Source: Trichuris trichiura
Taxonomy: Eukaryota > Nematoda > Enoplea > Trichinellida > Trichuridae
Direction of reading: 5' to 3'
Assembly: GCA_037903355.1 (NCBI GenBank)
Contig: JBAJFE010000004.1
Coordinates: forward strand, 930,001-994,000
DNA length: 64,000 nucleotides
Shown: in pieces, positions 50,601 to 61,440 of the stretch
Numbering within the stretch: position 1 is the first letter of the stretch
How the letters are laid out: each line of letters opens with the position of its first letter
Made by a program: the position numbers and the translations under genes
The notes under the pieces: model-generated
Told to the model about the DNA's origin: nothing
The model's input: only the letters and a program-made list of their open reading frames with translations
Databases searched by the model: none

Positions 50601-53600
50601 GTCATTCCAATGCAAATTTTTGTCATAAGCGTTACTCCAATGCAAATTTTTGTCCTAAGCGTTATTCTAATGTAAATTTACGTCCTAAGCGTTAGCCCAA
50701 TGCAAATTTTTGTCCTAAGCGTTATTCTAATGCAAATTTTTGTCCTAAACGTTACTCCAATGCAAATTTTTGTCCTAAGCGTTATTCTAATGCAAATTTT
50801 TGTCCTCAGCGTTATTCCAATGCAAAGTTTTGTCCTCAGCGTCATTCCAATGCAAACTTTTGTCATAAGCGTTACTCCAATGCAAATTTTTGTCCTAAGC
50901 GTTATTCTAATGTAAATTTACGTCCTAAGCGTTAGCCCAATGCAAATTTTTGTCCTCAGCCTTATTCTAATGTAAATTTTTGTCCTAAGCGTTATTCCAA
51001 TGCACAGTTTTGTCTTCAGCGTTATTCCAATGCAAAGTTTTGTCCTAAGCGTTATTCTAATGCAAACTTTTGTCCTCAGCGTTATTCCAATGCAAATTTT
51101 TGTTTTCAGCGTTATTCCAATGCAAATTTTTGTCCTCAGCGTTAGTCCAATGCAAATTTTTGCAATTTATACTTTCTCTTTCATTTGTTTTTGCTCATTC
51201 CGCTAGAAACATATTGATTTTCAAGAAAAAATATAACGTCTACAAGTCCAGCGCGCGTATGGCGACACTGCTCGTTAAAAACACTTTATTTGTACGACAG
51301 TTTTTTTGTCTTGTCTACTACAACAGTCTGAGGATAGTGTTTCAAAATTGCGTCCTGTTAGCCTCAGGAGAGGTTCGTATAATAGAAGTCTGTCCAACAT
51401 TGCATCCTGCAGTAATCCGTTTAGTATTCGGTCACATTTAGTAATCTTGCTTATAAAAGGCTGTCGATTCGCAGCTGTGACCCTTCGGACAAATATGAGA
51501 TATCTTAAACATCATCTGGGAGCTTAGGCGGGCTCAAAGTTGCTTCCCTCATTACAACACTCAGGCGCTGTTGTTTCAGGGTTGGATATAGTGATAGGTG
51601 CCCTGTTGGGTGCCGACGAGTTCGGTATGTCCACCGCCCCATTGATAGCTCTTGGCTGTACCATGATGAGAAAATGCCATTTGAACACCTGTCCTGTTGG
51701 AATAGCTACTCAGGATCCAGTTTTGAGGGCAAAGTTTGAAGGCAAACCAGAGCACGTCATCAATTATATGTTTATGCTGGCTGAAGATGTGCGCGTCATA
51801 CTCAGCAAACTCGGATTGCGTTCGCTAAGCGAAGCAGTCGGTCGTACGGATCTCCTATACGCGAGACCGAATTTCAAGAGCAAGAAAGCTTGCCTTCTTG
51901 AATTCGAACCTATTCTTCGATACGTTTCCCTGCAATATCCCGACGTGGATATTCGGGCGTCCGTTATACGACAAAACTTTGATCTCCTTAAGCGTCTGGT
52001 AGGCTCGAAAAGCTTCTAGTAAAGGTCATGAGCGTAAAGCGCATCTGCTTAAGGACTACCGCGTCTTAAAAGATGCCGATTCGCTGTTGTCCGCCAAGGT
52101 GGACTCCATGCATCTTGAATACGAAATAACCAATACGGACAGAGCATTTGGTGCAACGTTGAGCTACCATATTTCAAAGTATGCTTTTTTTAAATGTTCA
52201 ATTCTCTTTGCCCTGCACTTAAAAAATCCCTTTTTAGGCAGTACGGCGAAGCGGGTCTTCCCGGCACGTTGCATATCAAACTTCGGGGTAGCGCCGGTCA
52301 GAGTTTCTGCGCCTTTTTGGCTCCTGGCGTCACTATCGAATTGGAAGGCGAATCAAACGACTACGTCGGCAAGGTGATTCTTTAGCGAAGGCTTTCGAGA
52401 TAGATTCGACGAGAAATATTTTCTTTTCAGGGTTTATCCGGTGGTACTATAATAATATATCCCAGCAAGGATTGTCATCCGTCGTTCAAATCGCAGGAAA
52501 ATATAATTGTTGGAAATGCAGTTCTTTACGGCGCCACATCTGGCAAAGCTTTTATTAGGGGCATTACGGCTGAACGATTCTGCGTACGGAATTCGGGAGC
52601 CAACTCAGTGGTTGAAGTATGAGCTTTTTTTCAGTTTCGAACTCTAACTTGATTTCCATAACTTTGGTAGGGCGTCGGTGATCATGGGTGCGAATATATG
52701 ACAGGCGGCTTTGTCGTCATATTGGGCACGGTAGGCCGAAACTTTGCGGCGGGAATGTCCGGCGGCATCGTATACGTTTACGACAAGTAGAGCTTCATTT
52801 TTAAGCTTTAACGGTTTTTTCCCTATTTCCTGCGCTTCTTACCATTTCAGGAAGAAAATGTTCAGGTCAGTTTGTAATCTGGGCTCCGTCGATTTGGATC
52901 CGGTGGAATCCGGCGAAGATAAAGAACGCTTATTGGATTTGATTCAAGAATTCTTTGACCTAACAGGCAGCGTAGTGGCGGAAAAGCTTTTGAAAAAATG
53001 GCCAAACCCAATAAAGCATTTTGTCAAGGTCAACATGCGGATCGTCTTACGAAAAGTGACTTTGACTTTACAGGTTTTTCCCAAAGAGTACAAACGAGTA
53101 ATGGAAGAACTGGCCAGCATACAAATGAAGAAGGAGGAATCGCCGGAAGTTATCGAAGGCGAACCTGGCTACAAAGAAGACATATTGCAGGAATTGCCGG
53201 TTAGCACTATGCAGGAAGTAAGCTAAAACATTATTATGCTTATGCGCATGTCTTGCGAACTCAAAGTTAAAATTTTCAGTTTTTACGACAAACTTCCGGC
53301 CAAGTAGTTCCTTCTCCCGACACCAGCTCGGTACGCTTTAGCAGTAGAGAGTACAAGAATGTATCCAATTCATATAATTCCAGTTACGAGTTGAACGCGA
53401 AGAGTCGACCGAACTCTCATCGCCCAGCAGCGAAGACGAAAATTCGAACTACAAAATTCCGCTTAGAAGTGAGATAACAGTGGACATCGAAAACATCTTG
53501 GCAGCGTTGCCCGCTCGAAAGAAGGAAGTTCTTTTGGATAAAACGAGGTACGCTTCGGTTGCGGGGTCAATATGCAAATGATGTTCGCTTCGATTTTCAG

Positions 53601-55767
53601 AGGTTTTATAAAATATCCCCGTCAGAAGGTGATATATCGTCCCGCCAAGGAACGCATTGAGGATTGGAATGAGCTGTACGATTTTAAAGAAATTCGCGGT
53701 AGCCTACGAATGCAGGCGGCTCGCTGCATGGATTGCGGCGTACCGTTTTGTCAAGGGAACACCGGTTGTCCATTGGGCAACATTATACCGAAGTGGAATG
53801 ACTTGGTGTTCAAAAATGACTGGAAGGAGGCTCTTATTCAGCTGCTTCAAACAAATAACTTTCCCGAATTTACCGGTCGTGTATGCCCCGCTCCTTGCGA
53901 AGTGACTACCTTATATTGCATGATCTTTTTTTGTTAACTCTAACTTGTATTGTTTGGTAGGGGGCTTGTTGTTTGGCTATAAGCGAGCCGGCTGTTACTA
54001 TAAAAAATATTGAATGTTCTATAATCGAGTACGCATTCGATAAAGGCTGGGTGAAGCCTGAAGTTCCAGCCTTCAGAACCGGAAAGCGTATTGCCATTGT
54101 TGGTAGTGGTCCCGCCGGGTTAGCCGCCGCCGCTCAGTTGAACAAGGTTGGTCACACGGTGGTAGTATACGAGCGCAGCAATAGAATCGGTGGTCTCTTG
54201 GAATACGGCATTCCTTCCATGAAACTTGCCAAACGAGTAAACTCATCATTCAAGTTCAATGCGTAGGTCATAAAATGCATTCGTTTTCAGATTATTGATC
54301 GTCGAGTTCAACTGATGGAAGCTGAGGGTGTGAGATTCGTTACGGATATAGAAGTCGGCAAAGACATTCCTTCCAATTTGCTTGTTATGGAAAATGATGC
54401 GGTATTGTTGTCTATTGGCACCACGAAGCCTAGAGATTTAAAAATACCTGGTAAGATGGCTTGAAGACGATGCGCAACTTTTTAAAAACCCTTTCCTTGA
54501 TTGCAGGTCGAGAGCTGCGTGGTATCCACTTTGCTATGGAATTTTTAAAATCATGGCAGATGCATCAGCGCGGCTATGAGGTCGAATGGAAGCCGCTGCA
54601 TGCTAAAGGCAAGCGTGTGCTTATTATCGGCGGTGGTGACACTGCTACAGACTGTTTGGGAACGGCGCTTCGTCAAGTATGTCCTCTCCACACTGGTGGC
54701 CTTTTTTGGGCATTTGCGTTTTTCAGGGAGCTAAGGAAGTGGTCACCTTTGAAATACTTGGCCAACCATCTCAGCGCAGAGCAAAAGACAACCCGTGGCC
54801 TCAATGGCCTGCGATATATCGCGTTGACTATGGTCACGAGGAGTCAAAGGCTCTATTCGGGTCTGATCCCAGAATATACAGCATATCTAGCACGGTATGT
54901 ATTAATAATTTAAAATTTACTAAGATCCTATGCCTTCGTAATCACTTTTTTAACACACTGAATAGTTATTAGGAAAAGTGTGATTCAGTAATCGTTAGCT
55001 CACCGGCTAAGTTTGAAATTCCCTCCCTTTACTAATCAATAATTTTTTTAAAGCTGAAAAACTGCGAAAACTTGCTCGTTGATATTGATCTGAAAAACTG
55101 TTTGTAATGAAAAAACAGTTAATGCAGAATTTCCGAAAAATCACTGTTTTTGATTACTGTACTACGGTAATTGATAATCAAGTCCTTTTAAAGAAGTGAA
55201 GTTCTATCAATCCACCAGAGAACAAGTGGCATAAAAAAATAGCTTAACGCTTAGTTATCAGTGCTGTGTTCGCTTAGCTCTGCTATTATGCTCACCTTTG
55301 TTCGTAGAAATTTTTGGACGACGGTAGCGGGCATGTTTGTGGTGTTACCGCCGTGCAAGTCCAATGGTCACGTGACGAAAGTGGTCGTATGACTTTGAAG
55401 ACGTTGCCAGAAACGGAGAAGACATTCGAAGCCGACATGGTTTTACTTGCGATGGGTTTTGTTGGACCGGAGCCGCAACTGATTGAACAGCTGAAATTGG
55501 AAAAGGATCCGCGAGACAATATAAAAACCCCAAATGGGCGCTACTGCGCTAACAGTTCAAAACTGTTCGCGGCGGGAGGTACGGAAGCATTTTTTTCTTG
55601 TATATTTCTTCAAGTTTATGTTTTTAACAGATTGCCGTCGCGGACAGTCACTTGTCGTTTGGGCTATTCACGAAGGACGACAGGCAGCGAGAGAAATTGA
55701 CGTTTTCTTGATGGGAAAGACATCCCTGGCTGGTCCTGGAGGTATGGTTGCCGCTCCACTGCGTTGA
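39802..55767 (+). CDS. Glutamate synthase (GOGAT), fused large and small domains, 35 exons
   Basis: Makes two glutamates from glutamine and 2-oxoglutarate. Exons: 39802-39969, 45454-45584, 45802-46054, 46115-46210, 46260-46396, 46455-46659, 46708-46819, 46880-47034, 47085-47243, 47294-47451, 47503-47949, 48004-48096, 48417-48630, 48686-49103, 49152-49312, 49388-49504, 49565-49666, 49721-49819, 49874-50054, 51580-51998, 52054-52178, 52238-52373, 52431-52616, 52671-52786, 52851-53028, 53074-53217, 53280-53330, 53384-53547, 53601-53901, 53961-54236, 54291-54450, 54507-54676, 54727-54894, 55308-55578, 55631-55767. Frame stays open for about 2135 residues, normal for eukaryotic GOGAT. The amidotransferase nucleophile is C41 (GSCGVGF). 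The FMN/Fe-S region has C-x5-C-x4-C ([16 protein letters not shown]). The beta domain has [25 protein letters not shown], an FAD motif ([11 protein letters not shown]) and a nucleotide motif (IGGGDTATD). NADH versus NADPH use is not readable. Intron 8 (47035-47084) is GC-AG; introns 1 and 19 hold repeats. Confidence 0.96.
40911..40989. repeat. 79-bp hairpin in GOGAT intron 1
   Basis: Two 33-bp arms (40911-40943 and 40957-40989) are inverted copies with one mismatch, separated by 13 bp. They do not share the CTTTCGGG core of the foldback family further right. This may be a small MITE or a hairpin RNA source; there is no coding content. Confidence 0.85.
43724..43788. repeat. 65-bp imperfect foldback in GOGAT intron 1
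   Basis: TTGAAGTATTTC at the left pairs with GAAATACTTCAA at the right; arms are about 24 bp with two or three mismatches. The left flank CTTCTTGGTACAGGACCGT recurs before the next foldback at 43957. The right end runs straight into a TAA microsatellite. Confidence 0.75.
43789..43810. repeat. (TAA)n microsatellite
   Basis: Short run of TAA units directly abutting the small foldback at 43724-43788. Confidence 0.85.
43957..44090. mobile_element. 134-bp perfect foldback element in GOGAT intron 1
   Basis: Arms 43957-44020 and 44027-44090 are 64-bp reverse complements with a 6-bp loop (TCGCCT). Each arm ends at the centre in GGAGCTTTCGGGTC. The outer end (GTCGAGTTTC..TTTTACGG) resembles the ends of the 27.8-kb palindrome and of the following elements. 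Non-coding. Confidence 0.93.
44155..44460. mobile_element. 306-bp foldback element in GOGAT intron 1
   Basis: Arms of about 128 bp (44155-44282 and 44333-44460) are inverted with a few mismatches around a 50-bp spacer. The arms contain CCAACGGATGGATGAGC (GATAG variant in the right arm) and CAGAGCTTTCGGGACCAA; the spacer has CGTCGTCAGCG. The element shares its arm sequence with the element at 44651-45058. It is followed at once by a TTA microsatellite. Confidence 0.92.
44468..44650. repeat. (TTA)n / (ATT)n interrupted microsatellite
   Basis: About 180 bp of TTA units with occasional C or missing-base interruptions. It lies exactly between two foldback elements. Confidence 0.95.
44651..45058. 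mobile_element. 408-bp foldback element in GOGAT intron 1
   Basis: Arms of about 164-167 bp (44651-44817 and 44892-45058) are inverted with scattered mismatches. They carry CCAACGGATGGATGAGC and CGTTATTAAG, as in the element at 44155. The centre contains two direct copies of a CGCTCTAGTTCCGTC.TCAGTGAGAT segment, indicating internal duplication. A TTA run follows at about 45088-45107. Confidence 0.92.
50055..51165. repeat. 30-bp tandem repeat, about 36 copies, filling GOGAT intron 19
   Basis: The consensus is TAAGCGTTATTCCAATGCAA followed by ATTTTTGTCC. The first unit overlaps the 5' splice site itself (ACTG|GTAAGCGTTATTCC); later units have CCTAAGCG or CCTCAGCG instead of GTAAGCG. One unit is 27 bp (near 50341). 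Because the period is a multiple of three, long artificial ORFs open on both strands; none is a gene. Most units contain ATGCAAAT, the POU-factor octamer. Confidence 0.97.
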
Positions 55768-56062
55768 TGTATTCATCTTGCGCTGCTTACCTTTCCTATT
55801 ATATTGCCATACCTTTTTGCAGCTTTACTCGAACCGTGACAAAATACATTTTATTTAAAAAACGCGAACTGCTAATGGATAAGACGCGCATTAAATCTAG
55901 ACTTATTAATGAGAGTCCGTAGGAATTTGCGTGCATTCAAAAAATGGCTCAACAAAGTCCCAATTTAAAAAGTAATGCTTTCGTTGTCAAAGAAAAAACA
56001 GTTGCTTACATGCGAGAGATGTAAATTATCGGAAATGTTTTCGAAAAGATTAAATGGAAACT

Positions 56063-57226
56063 TTAAAACTCTGTCACTGACTCTATACTTCTCTCTTCGA
56101 AAAATACGTACTTCCTTTTTCGACTTTTCGATTCGTCTTTGCCAGCGAAAAAGGTTCTAATATCGCCGGTTGGTTTACTCTCTTCCTCGTCATCTTCCCT
56201 TTAAAGTACAAACGTAATTATCACCTGAAGGTTGACCAACATTTCGTACCATATGACGGCGACCGCCTTCTTCCGAAGGAGTTCTTTGGCAGTAGACCAG
56301 CTGAAGCGTACGAAAGAATTGAAACCGAAAACGGGATCTACGGAAGTTTGCAAGTATTCGACGGTGGCGGGGTCTGCAACTAAGTAAAATTGAAGAAATT
56401 GCGTATTTCGAAAAAAAATCACACCGGAAGGATAACCGGAACCGACACAAATGCCAGCGTCGATTATTTCCTTGAAATCATCACGCAACTGTCTGTCCCG
56501 AGTTACTTTAGCGCATATACTTGCTGCACTAACGATCGGATATAAAGAATCTGCCTTTTTTGAAACGACAATATCGAGCAGAGGAAAGCGGGTGCTTAAT
56601 TTGCGCGCGTAAGACTCAGCAGGGCCTACTGTATCTACGTAAACCTGAAAACAGAATTTAATTCAAAGCAAAGAATTCAATATAGGCAAATTAGCGAGGA
56701 GCAAAAAAACGAAATCAGTTAGCTCTCACCTTTTCCACTACGATGTCATTCTTTAAGGCTACTTCGATCAATTCTATTGCTGCATCGTGCGATATATCGT
56801 TTAAATTGTACTTTACTCTAAATAACAAACCATTTAAAGGCATACAGAAAAATAGTGGACTTATTAGCCACCTTGCTAGCATTGCTTTTGAAATAAAAGC
56901 CGCCGACAAAATTTTTAAGCCGTAACCGAAGACATCGGAATGATCTGTAGCAAGCTTTTCGAAAATGCTACACCGCGTTTCTTCGGTCAGTTGTTTTGAG
57001 TCTTTAACTTTTAACACTTCAAGTCGGCCGAGTTCCGTCGTTTCGCAGATTCCAACGGCGTACACCATCGGACCTAGAAAAAAAACGAAAATAAAATAAT
57101 GAAAAAAAATCTTAGCCGTATACCCAACACTGGGCCTCTGCCAGCTTCGTCTATGCCTAGTGTACATGATTTCCCGCGGAGATAATCAGCGCTTGGGCTG
57201 ACGATCAACTTGTGGTCGTCCGACAT
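56063..57226 (-). CDS. RNASEH2A: Ribonuclease H2 subunit A (RNase HII type), six exons
   Basis: Minus-strand exons 57226-57124, 57073-56872, 56817-56730, 56644-56425, 56373-56250 and 56198-56063 give 290 residues (human 299). The enzyme cleaves the RNA of RNA:DNA hybrids and single ribonucleotides in DNA. Seen: GIDEAGRGPVLGPMVYA with D26 and E27, KDSKQL, the VKYNLNDISHDAA motif, VDTVGP with D135, KADSLYPIVSAASICAKV with D163, SGYPSDP and DPVFGFNSFVRFSWSTA. The C-terminal exon ends in GDIRTFFAG and FFEERSIESVTEF, which correspond to the ITSYF and ERGLES segments of the human protein. The last donor lies inside the Trp codon (TG|GTAC). The start ATG follows a 3' splice-like TTGTAG by 4 bases. 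The gene converges on GOGAT with 295 bp between stops; RAD23 lies upstream on the same strand. Confidence 0.93.
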
Positions 57227-57793
57227 TATTCTACAACATACAACAATACAGCTTGATTGCAGAATAATAGCCTATGATTTTCGCGGTGCGTTTTTCACGT
57301 AGTAAATTCAGATAAAAGGCAAAGCGACAAGATACAAGAGCTTAAAAATTAATTGAGACGAAGTTTGGAACGCGAAAAGAAAAGAAATTAAGTGAATGCA
57401 GGTACACTCAGTGACCGTAGGATAAAAGGCACGAAAGATTAGGTACGCTTTCAGTGAACATTTAGGAATAAAGAAAATATTACAACTGCAAGACAGGCAC
57501 GTTTGCAAGTCAAAAGATGGGCTGAGACAAAAAGCAAATTGCGTTTGCGTTTGTGGGCATTGCCAACCGCTACGGTTAAACAAAAACTTCATTCCATTAC
57601 GTCCACAGTCAAAAGCTGAATCAGTGTGCGCATCGACAGGATCGAACGTTCCAAAGAACAATAGTGAATGAAACATTTTAAGGCAAAGCAGAAGCGTGAA
57701 GTCAAGTCTCAACTTCCGGACTAACCGTAAACAACTTTTTTTTAAATATTACGAAGGTTTGAATTTTTGTAATTCAAAACGAAGTCTCTGTTC
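57227..57793. other. Intercistronic region RAD23 / RNASEH2A
   Basis: About 570 bp between the RAD23 stop and the RNASEH2A start, both on the minus strand. It is probably the RAD23 3' UTR plus the next gene's leader. The minus ORF at 57308-57712 has no recognised motif. Confidence 0.45.
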
Positions 57794-58870
57794 TTATTGG
57801 GCTTGAGGTGGCTCCAGCGATGCGTCGTCATCCTCTTCCATCGATTGCAAGAGAAAGTTGACGGCAAGCGTCTCGTTTTTTTCGCAAGCGAAGTAGGCTT
57901 CAATGACGGCCGATTCCGGAAACCCCATTGACTTGAGCCGCTCTATGATTTCCATATCCTGCGGAAGAAGGCGAACAACTTGCGACTCAAGATCGCGTGG
58001 TGCCAGCTGCGACCCCTCAATAGGTGCTCCCGCTTCCTCATCTTCCGGCTGTTCATTCATTAAGTCCACGAACGCCTGTTGATTTGCGTTTATCAGAGCT
58101 ATTAAAGAAGGATTTGCCTGCTCCAGCTCGGATATCAAATCTTGCAACATTTCCGGATTTTGTTGAACAGCATTTCGCATACGTGCAAATCCTGGGTAAC
58201 TACGCAGAGCAGCTAACGGATCACTTCCAGTAATGGGTTTCCCTCCTCCAGCCTGCGAACTAACCGTGCCTTCACCAGATTCTTCCGGCGGAAAACCTGT
58301 TGTGAGGTATTCCACTGCTCTGTCAGGATTATTAAAAGCCAAACGCAGCGCTTTGCGCACATCGGGTCGTGGAAATCCCATGCTTGTTATTTCGTTAACC
58401 AAACGTTCGAACTCATCATTCGTATTTTCCAACGGAGCTTGAGCGGCTGGCACATCGGTTGGCGGCTCTGCCTTTGCCAAAGGCGGAGATGGAGTGGTGT
58501 CTGCTTGACCCTGGACTTTGTCACTACTCTCAGCAGTGACCTTTTCCGGCTGGCTTGACGCCCCTTCGTTGGTAGAATCAATTTTCGCTTCTTCTTCTTG
58601 CGCTTCAACTTCCTTCTTGGTCACTTCCTGCTTGGCCAATTTTGGCTTCAACAGCATTAGGGCAACGAACTTTTTCTCGTCCAGCTTCACCTGAGCCAAC
58701 GTTTCTTCATCTTTTAAAATCTTCCCGCCGTAGATAAGCGTTTGCCATTCGACCGGATAGTTGACGCCCTTTTCTGCCTGAATTTTTTCCTTCACATCTT
58801 TTACCGTAACATTTTCGTCAAATTCAATTTTGAAAGCTTCATTGGAAGCCGTTTTGAAAGTGACTATCAT
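57794..58870 (-). CDS. RAD23: UV excision repair protein RAD23, intronless
   Basis: An ORF of 358 residues from the ATG at 58870. This start (MIVTFKTAS) is preferred over an in-frame Met 20 codons upstream because it begins the ubiquitin-like domain exactly, and a 3' splice site (TTGTCTTTTAG) ends about 20 bases before it. Domains: UBL about 1-77 (KIEFDENVTVKDVKEKIQ..IYGGKIL), UBA1 about 150-193 (ITSMGFPRPDVRKALR), the XPC-binding STI1-like domain about 217-273 (DPLAALRSYPGF..NPEMLQDLI), and UBA2 about 303-348 (LKSMGFPESAVIEAYFACEKNE). Linkers are rich in Glu, Lys, Pro and Ala. The protein shuttles ubiquitinated proteins to the proteasome and partners XPC in nucleotide excision repair. No intron interrupts the coding part. 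RNASEH2A lies downstream on the same strand. Confidence 0.96.
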   Translation of the reverse strand: MIVTFKTASNEAFKIEFDENVTVKDVKEKIQAEKGVNYPVEWQTLIYGGKILKDEETLAQVKLDEKKFVALMLLKPKLAKQEVTKKEVEAQEEEAKIDSTNEGASSQPEKVTAESSDKVQGQADTTPSPPLAKAEPPTDVPAAQAPLENTNDEFERLVNEITSMGFPRPDVRKALRLAFNNPDRAVEYLTTGFPPEESGEGTVSSQAGGGKPITGSDPLAALRSYPGFARMRNAVQQNPEMLQDLISELEQANPSLIALINANQQAFVDLMNEQPEDEEAGAPIEGSQLAPRDLESQVVRLLPQDMEIIERLKSMGFPESAVIEAYFACEKNETLAVNFLLQSMEEDDDASLEPPQAQ

Positions 58871-61300
58871 TTTTTTGAACAATGCGATGCCTAAAAGACA
58901 AAACAAACTAGTACATTGCACGATCAGCACGCAAGACTACAACAAAATACAATACATATACTAACACCTAAGCACCTTGACAATACTGAAACGCCCTTAA
59001 CTAACCCCGATATTACCGACGCCTTTCATTAAGGATATGCCGGAATGCCTAGGCGTTTATCCAAAACGTAATTAGGACCGATTTCTCACGACGAAACGGC
59101 AGCTGCCGGAAAGGAAAAAAAAATAATTTGTACTTATACGTTACGCAAATGGGAAGCACGACAGGACGATGCTACAAAGGAAAGAACGATGCAACAAACA
59201 AGAAAACCAAACCCGCAGGAGAAAAACGCCTAGTGAGTGCATACAGTAATTATTGAAAGGCAAGTTGCACAAAATGAAATCATTCCGTTCAATGGCATTT
59301 GGTCAATTTTTTCGAGTGAAAAGTGGGAACTAATGTGCATTTAATGATGGGAATAAAAAAACTATCTTACGTCTGACCAATGAATGCCAGTTTTAAAACA
59401 ACAAGCAAAATAAATGCACTTGAATATAAGGCTTTTGTGAAGAACATACCGACGTGTAAGCTGAGTAGGAAAAAGTCCCACTAGTCTGTTTTGTGCCAAA
59501 TCTTTTTAATTTGAATAGGATGCTACCATTTCTTAAAAGGAAGTTAGGTATTCATTACTGTGGAGGGTAGTTTCCTTACAGTGACGTTATACCGACACAT
59601 GAACGGTTTTGCCGAAGTATTTCATTGATAAAAGCGTAATGTAGCCAATAAGAAAGCTTGCATTTGTGTTCTTGCCTATTAACTGAAGATTAAAGCTTAG
59701 GAGCAGTTGTCTAGCATGAAATATTAAGCGCAGTTTGCCGATAAGTGAATCTTTCCCATTTTTAACCCCAAGATATTGCTGATTGACTACTTCAAGAGTG
59801 AATAATTTCGTCAAGCAAACTGAATGGCAGAACCTAGTTGTAAAGAACATTTTTGCAACTTTTCGGTAAATGTACTATGGATTTGCAGGTTCGCAGGAGC
59901 TTCATTATTTCACGAGTTGACTTTGAATTTTCCGGTGGCTTTTCTTGTAAAAATTTCTTTAACAAGAAATGACCCTTTGAAATCACTAATTATGTACGTT
60001 CATCTGAATCAGCAAAAAATGCTTCGAAAACGTTGGAGTAAACATTTTCTCTTAATTAGAGTTAGAAATTCCGCCCAAAATAAAGGCACAACACTTTTCA
60101 GTTACTTCCGCCAAACGCTGGAGAGCACTTTAAATGGAACTAAAATCAAGTCTTGCAGGCCCAGGTAAATGCCCGTAGCCTAGCCTTAAGCATATTTTTA
60201 AACCCTGTCGGCCCCAGAAACCATGAACAATCTAAACTTAAACTTAAAGTGAACAGTTGCATTAGCCTAAGCTGTTTACGATTACTTAAAGTAACAGAAC
60301 CTGATTTGGATTCTATCTACAGTACGCACCAAGCGTTAATTGGGAAAAAATCGCTTTTTAATCTACAGGATTGCCGTCCTTAGCAAAACTGGAGCAGAAT
60401 ATCTGCAGAATTCGCGTAGTGAAGTAAACCAACAATGTAATCAAAAGTGAACGGATGGCGCTCAGAAGTACACTTCAGTTTGACAAAGCCTGCTTCATGA
60501 CCAAAAGCAGAAGCTTTGCTGTTATGTCCAATTATCCTATCTGTTCCTAACTCGGATGCTTTATCACAATTTAATATACTTTAAACGAAAACTGAACTTG
60601 ATTACAGTTTATCGTACTTTATTCTAGATTTTGAGATATAAACGTTAATACATTCAAAGCGCATGTTGTTTTGCAAATAGGAATTGAAAAAATTTTAATC
60701 TAAATGTCAATGCTTTCTTACGGTACTATTTACGTTTCGTTTAGGCAGTTGATATAATTGTGAATTCTCAATCAAGAAATACCACTGACAATACAAGTTG
60801 AAAATTGAAATAAACTTATTTCGTTGGTAATAGCAGGGAACGCTTTGTGCCGTCTTGATCCACCAAAGATACGGTAGTTTTACGTCGGATGCGTTTTTAA
60901 ATTAAGAACAAAAATTTTGCCAACATTTCTGTACTTTCTTCTGCGTCATACAGCTAGCTAGACCGTAATAAGACGCGGAACGTGGTAGAATACTAAAAGA
61001 TTTATGAGTTGAATAACGCATAGGGTGATAAAAGATTATTCAGTTCTAATTCCTTGGGTCTGTCATATTCAGTGGTGCACCCATCAACTTTAAAAAATTG
61101 TTGCCGCTTAGAAAAGATAAAAGTTGTTGATTCTTGTTATTTACATATCCGCTGTATTTGTGTCTTACTTTTAAATCATAAACCAAACGCCTCAATGCAT
61201 CAAGTTATTGTTAGACTTAGTTTTGAATCTGAAGAGTATAATTTGCTTCTTTAAATTGCTGTTGCGAATAAACGTTGTTTGTACTTTTATTTTTCCATTA
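58871..61300. other. Intergenic DNA between RAD23 and the retroelement
   Basis: No supported gene. Several 60-115-codon ORFs on both strands lack motifs and exon partners. The left edge is the RAD23 leader and promoter. Confidence 0.4.
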
Positions 61301-61440
61301 ATAGATCGTTGGCGTCACTCTCTTCAAGCATGACGTACATTATGCCGTAAGAAGGCTGTTCACAACAAAATTCGAACTTGACTGGGAGACTAACTATAAC
61401 GCCGCTTCCGACTGAGCGTTTATTGAGTCTACAGAATCTC
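61300..61440 (-). other. Possible 3' end / LTR fragment of the Pao element
   Basis: Beyond the last pol codons the minus strand has an AATAAA (about 61411-61416), as expected in an LTR or 3' UTR. Exact LTR borders cannot be set because the other LTR is outside the window. Confidence 0.3.

Noticed and set aside
50086..51206. Several overlapping ORFs with periodic [10 protein letters not shown] or [10 protein letters not shown] patterns
   Set aside because: The 30-bp repeat has a period divisible by three, so open frames arise automatically; the DNA is inside a GOGAT intron.
51994..52024. A 31-nt intron in GOGAT
   Set aside because: A 55-nt intron (51999-52053) with better splice sites gives KRL|DYRVL, matching the family's KRLD segment.
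57308..57712. Minus ORF of 134 codons downstream of RAD23
   Set aside because: Hydrophobic and Cys-rich but without motif; lies in the presumed RAD23 3' UTR.
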